From positions 1-8,290 of the forward strand of contig JAITCR010000029.1 in NCBI GenBank assembly GCA_031282985.1: 8,290 nucleotides of DNA, given 5' to 3'. Origin of the DNA: Nitrososphaerota archaeon (GTDB lineage: Archaea; Thermoproteota; Bathyarchaeia; Bathyarchaeales; Bathycorpusculaceae). This document shows, piece by piece, positions 6,683 to 8,290 of the stretch. The number at the start of each line of letters is the position of its first letter. Within the stretch, counting starts at the first letter, position 1. The notes below the pieces were generated by a model. That model did no database searches and was not told the origin of the DNA. It worked only from the letters and a program-made list of their open reading frames with translations. A program made the translations under genes and the position numbers.

Positions 6683-7840
6683 TTGCAAGTACAATCATTT
6701 AAAGACTTACCCTTAAGTAGGGAACTTTTGAAGGGTTTAAACGAATTAGGGTTTGATACTCTTTTTCCAATACAAGCCCATGCAATAACACCCTTGCTTG
6801 AGGGCAAAGATGTTATAGGACAGGCACAAACCGGAACAGGTAAAACCGCTGCTTTTGGTGTGCCAATGATACAACGATTAGACCCGCATGTTAAGGGCGT
6901 TCAAGGTCTAATTTTAGCTCCAACCCGTGAATTAGCCGTTCAAGTAGCTGACAACTTGTCAAAATTTGGTAAATACACAAGAACCCGTGTTCTACCTGTT
7001 TATGGTGGAGAATCAATTAACAAACAAATTCACGCTTTAAACGGTAATATACACATTGTTGTAGGTACACCTGGGCGTATCATCGATTTGATGAAACGGA
7101 GTGTACTTAACTTGTCTTCAGTTCGAATTGTTGTATTAGACGAAGCTGACCGCATGCTCGACATGGGCTTTCTGGAAGATGTTGAATATATCCTTTTCAA
7201 AACACCCCGCGATAGACAAACAAGTCTGTTTAGCGCAACTATCGATAATCTAGTTATGCGAGTATGCAACAAATACATGAAAAACCCTGAACAAATACTA
7301 GTAAGCAAAGATGAAATCGCAGTCACCCAAATGAAACAATACTACACCGTCATCAACCAAAACGGCAAATTTGAAGCCCTATGCAACATCCTACGCCAAG
7401 ACGATGTAGAAAAAGCCATAATCTTCTGCAGAACCCGTCGAGACACCAATCGTGTCTCTGAACAAATGAACCGAAAAGGCTTCCGTGTCCACGCAATACA
7501 CGCTGGCTTCACACAAGCACAACGTGACCGCGCAATAAGTGACTTCAAAACCGGCCGACTTAGTTTACTGGTCGCAACTGATGTCGCCGCTAGGGGTTTA
7601 GATATACAAGGTATTACTCACATTATCAACTATGATGTCCCTAACGACCCTCCAGTGTATTTCCATAGAATCGGTAGAACAGCACGTAAGGGTACCGAAG
7701 GAACAGCAATCACCCTTGTCAACTATGGTGAATTAAGTGATTTCAACAAAATCAAAGCTTTAACCAAAACACGTATAGAAGAAATCAACTCAAAAAACAA
7801 AACTGAACAAGACGACCCACCAATACAAAGCTTCTATTAA
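6683..7840 (+). CDS. DEAD-box ATP-dependent RNA helicase
   Basis: ATP-driven RNA unwinding or remodelling enzyme, likely acting in RNA decay, ribosome assembly or cold adaptation. The 385 residues form a minimal two-RecA-domain core. Motifs in order: Q motif with upstream F6 and PIQ (Q31); Walker A AQTGTGKT (48-55); Ia PTREL (80-84); GG (108-109); Ib TPGR (129-132); II DEAD (153-156); III SAT (184-186); IV IIFCRT (246-251); V ATDVAARGLDI (298-308); VI HRIGRTARKG (328-337). The tail after about 345 is short (KTRIEEINSK, ending PPIQSFY) and has no RNA-binding extension such as RGG repeats or a DbpA-type domain. All catalytic motifs are intact. The start is TTG with AGGAG upstream. It looks monocistronic, with T-runs downstream. 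The family is clear; the specific orthologue and RNA target cannot be read from sequence, so no symbol is given. Confidence 0.95.
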   Translation: MQVQSFKDLPLSRELLKGLNELGFDTLFPIQAHAITPLLEGKDVIGQAQTGTGKTAAFGVPMIQRLDPHVKGVQGLILAPTRELAVQVADNLSKFGKYTRTRVLPVYGGESINKQIHALNGNIHIVVGTPGRIIDLMKRSVLNLSSVRIVVLDEADRMLDMGFLEDVEYILFKTPRDRQTSLFSATIDNLVMRVCNKYMKNPEQILVSKDEIAVTQMKQYYTVINQNGKFEALCNILRQDDVEKAIIFCRTRRDTNRVSEQMNRKGFRVHAIHAGFTQAQRDRAISDFKTGRLSLLVATDVAARGLDIQGITHIINYDVPNDPPVYFHRIGRTARKGTEGTAITLVNYGELSDFNKIKALTKTRIEEINSKNKTEQDDPPIQSFY

Positions 7841-7881
7841 GAAACACTCTCTTAACGTCTATTTACACCATACACAAAACC

Positions 7882-7899
7882 TTTTTAATTGTAATTTTT
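7882..7899 (+). terminator. T-rich terminator region after the helicase
   Basis: Two T5 runs (7882-7886 and 7895-7899) follow the helicase stop by about 40 bases. A further T7 run lies at 7943-7949. No hairpin precedes them, in keeping with archaeal U-tract termination. Confidence 0.4.
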
Positions 7900-7961
7900 A
7901 CCCATCATTAGACTTCTTGTAAAACTCATAAATCTAAGTTTGTTTTTTTATTGTTAACGCA

Positions 7962-7969
7962 TTTATATA
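7962..7969 (+). promoter_or_regulatory. TATA box at the insertion-sequence end (TTTATATA)
   Basis: TTTATATA is a perfect match to the archaeal box A core. The expected start, about 25 bases downstream of its centre, falls near 7990, inside the right arm of the adjacent hairpin. It would drive the transposase frame at 8064 with a leader of about 70 bases. Confidence 0.5.
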
Positions 7970-7974
7970 ATTGA

Positions 7975-7999
7975 GCTGCCCTTCTTTTTGAAGGGCAGC
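7975..7999. repeat. Perfect 10-bp hairpin with T5 loop
   Basis: GCTGCCCTTC (7975-7984) pairs without mismatch with GAAGGGCAGC (7990-7999) around a TTTTT loop. It is GC-rich against an AT-rich background. It is probably a transposase-recognition hairpin at the IS end, although a protective or terminator hairpin is also possible. Confidence 0.8.
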
Positions 8000-8024
8000 A
8001 ACCTTCAAAATCACCATCAAAAAC

Positions 8025-8045
8025 ATTCTGTCGCTCACACAGAAT
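8025..8045. repeat. Second hairpin, 7-bp stem
   Basis: ATTCTGT (8025-8031) pairs with ACAGAAT (8039-8045) around the 7-base loop cgctcac. It lies between the first hairpin and the transposase start, inside the outer inverted repeat. Confidence 0.6.
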
Positions 8046-8063
8046 TGGGAGCAGCTCAAAATT

Positions 8064-8290
8064 ATGAACCCAAATTTCTCACAGTACAAAATCGACGAAG
8101 TAGAAAAGATGTTGCACTGTCGAGACCCAAAATATGGCTTTTTAACCTACAAATGCTCTGAATGTAGTACCACCAAAACTATTCCGTTGGCGTGTAAGAG
8201 TCGTATTTGCCCTTAATGTGGTAAAAAGCATGCTGATAAGTGGGCTGATGAGTTGGTTGGTAGGTTTTTTGCGGTGTCTCATCGGCATAT
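8064..8290 (+). pseudogene. IS91-like transposase, N-terminal zinc-binding domain, interrupted by TAA and truncated by window end
   Basis: From ATG 8064 the frame reads a zinc-knuckle domain: HCRDPKYGFLTYKC (C19, C31), SEC (C34), LACKSRICP (C44, C49), then TAA at 8214-8216. The same frame continues with CGKKHADKWADELVGRFF and VSHRHI up to the edge. Together this is the CKSR-x-CPxCGKK...W...PHRH pattern of the transposase zinc-binding domain that precedes the Y2 HUH nuclease in IS91-type elements. The stop falls exactly at the x of the final CPxC, where Ser is common; TCA to TAA is a single change. Translation would yield 50 residues lacking the last zinc ligand and the whole nuclease. GGGAG at 8047-8051 is a distant possible ribosome binding site. 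It is most likely a decaying copy; a base error is possible. The catalytic part is not visible. Confidence 0.7.

Larger units (their letters stand above)
7971..8059. repeat. Outer 9-bp inverted repeat enclosing the IS-end hairpins
   Basis: TTGAGCTGC at 7971-7979 is the exact reverse complement of GCAGCTCAA at 8051-8059. The right arm ends 4 bases before the transposase ATG (8064) and touches a possible GGGAG ribosome binding site (8047-8051). The left arm shares GCTGC (7975-7979) with the local hairpin at 7975-7999, so the two pairings exclude each other. Confidence 0.7.
7971..8290 (+). mobile_element. Left part of an IS91-like insertion sequence (runs off the window)
   Basis: A cluster of palindromes (7971-8059) sits directly before a frame resembling the zinc-binding N-terminal domain of IS91-type (HUH, two-tyrosine) transposases. 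These elements carry subterminal hairpins rather than classical terminal inverted repeats, which fits what is seen. The left boundary is set at the outer repeat arm and is uncertain by tens of bases. The catalytic domain and right end lie outside the window, so the family assignment rests on the N-terminal domain only. Confidence 0.55.

Noticed and set aside
1..8290. CRISPR array, tRNA or rRNA genes, defence or toxin-antitoxin genes
   Set aside because: No regularly spaced repeats, cloverleaf-like GC-rich segments or recognisable defence proteins were seen on either strand.

Overview
The window looks like archaeal chromosome with moderately low G+C. Three things point this way: the valyl-tRNA synthetase is of the archaeal type, TATA-box-like elements sit about 25 bases upstream of several starts, and single-gene units end in T-runs. 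Two genes start at TTG behind a visible Shine-Dalgarno sequence. An uncultured Thermoproteota lineage such as Bathyarchaeia is my best guess. That placement rests on overall protein resemblance, not on a marker gene, so it is tentative.

Layout: (1) Positions 1-197 are AT-rich with no supported gene. (2) Positions 198-568 hold a small Cys-rich YgbA-type protein ("nitrous oxide-stimulated promoter" family). Its conserved N-terminus lies in a different frame from the main ORF, as if one base were missing near 263. (3) Positions 771-3999 carry a two-gene unit: valS (valyl-tRNA synthetase), then, 22 bases on, nadX (L-aspartate dehydrogenase). (4) Positions 4037-4879, on the minus strand, encode a Lys/Glu/Gln-rich coiled-coil protein of unknown function. 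It is divergent from (5) pyk (pyruvate kinase, 5032-6399), which is followed by a T8 run. (6) After about 280 non-coding bases comes a minimal DEAD-box RNA helicase (6683-7840) with all canonical motifs. (7) From about 7971 to the window end lies the left part of an insertion sequence. It has a perfect 10-bp hairpin, a second hairpin, a 9-bp outer inverted repeat and a strong TATA box. These precede an IS91-like transposase whose zinc-knuckle coding region is interrupted by an in-frame TAA.

The intact genes are mostly housekeeping: translation (valS), NAD/aspartate metabolism (nadX), glycolysis (pyk) and RNA remodelling (helicase). They do not form one pathway, and only valS-nadX looks co-transcribed. 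I see no defence system, CRISPR array, tRNA or rRNA. The points most worth a second look are the split ygbA frame, the altered cation/ATP-site motif of pyruvate kinase (N-T-A-Y-G where N-x-S-H-G is usual), and the mutually exclusive hairpins at the IS end with a stop codon inside its zinc finger.
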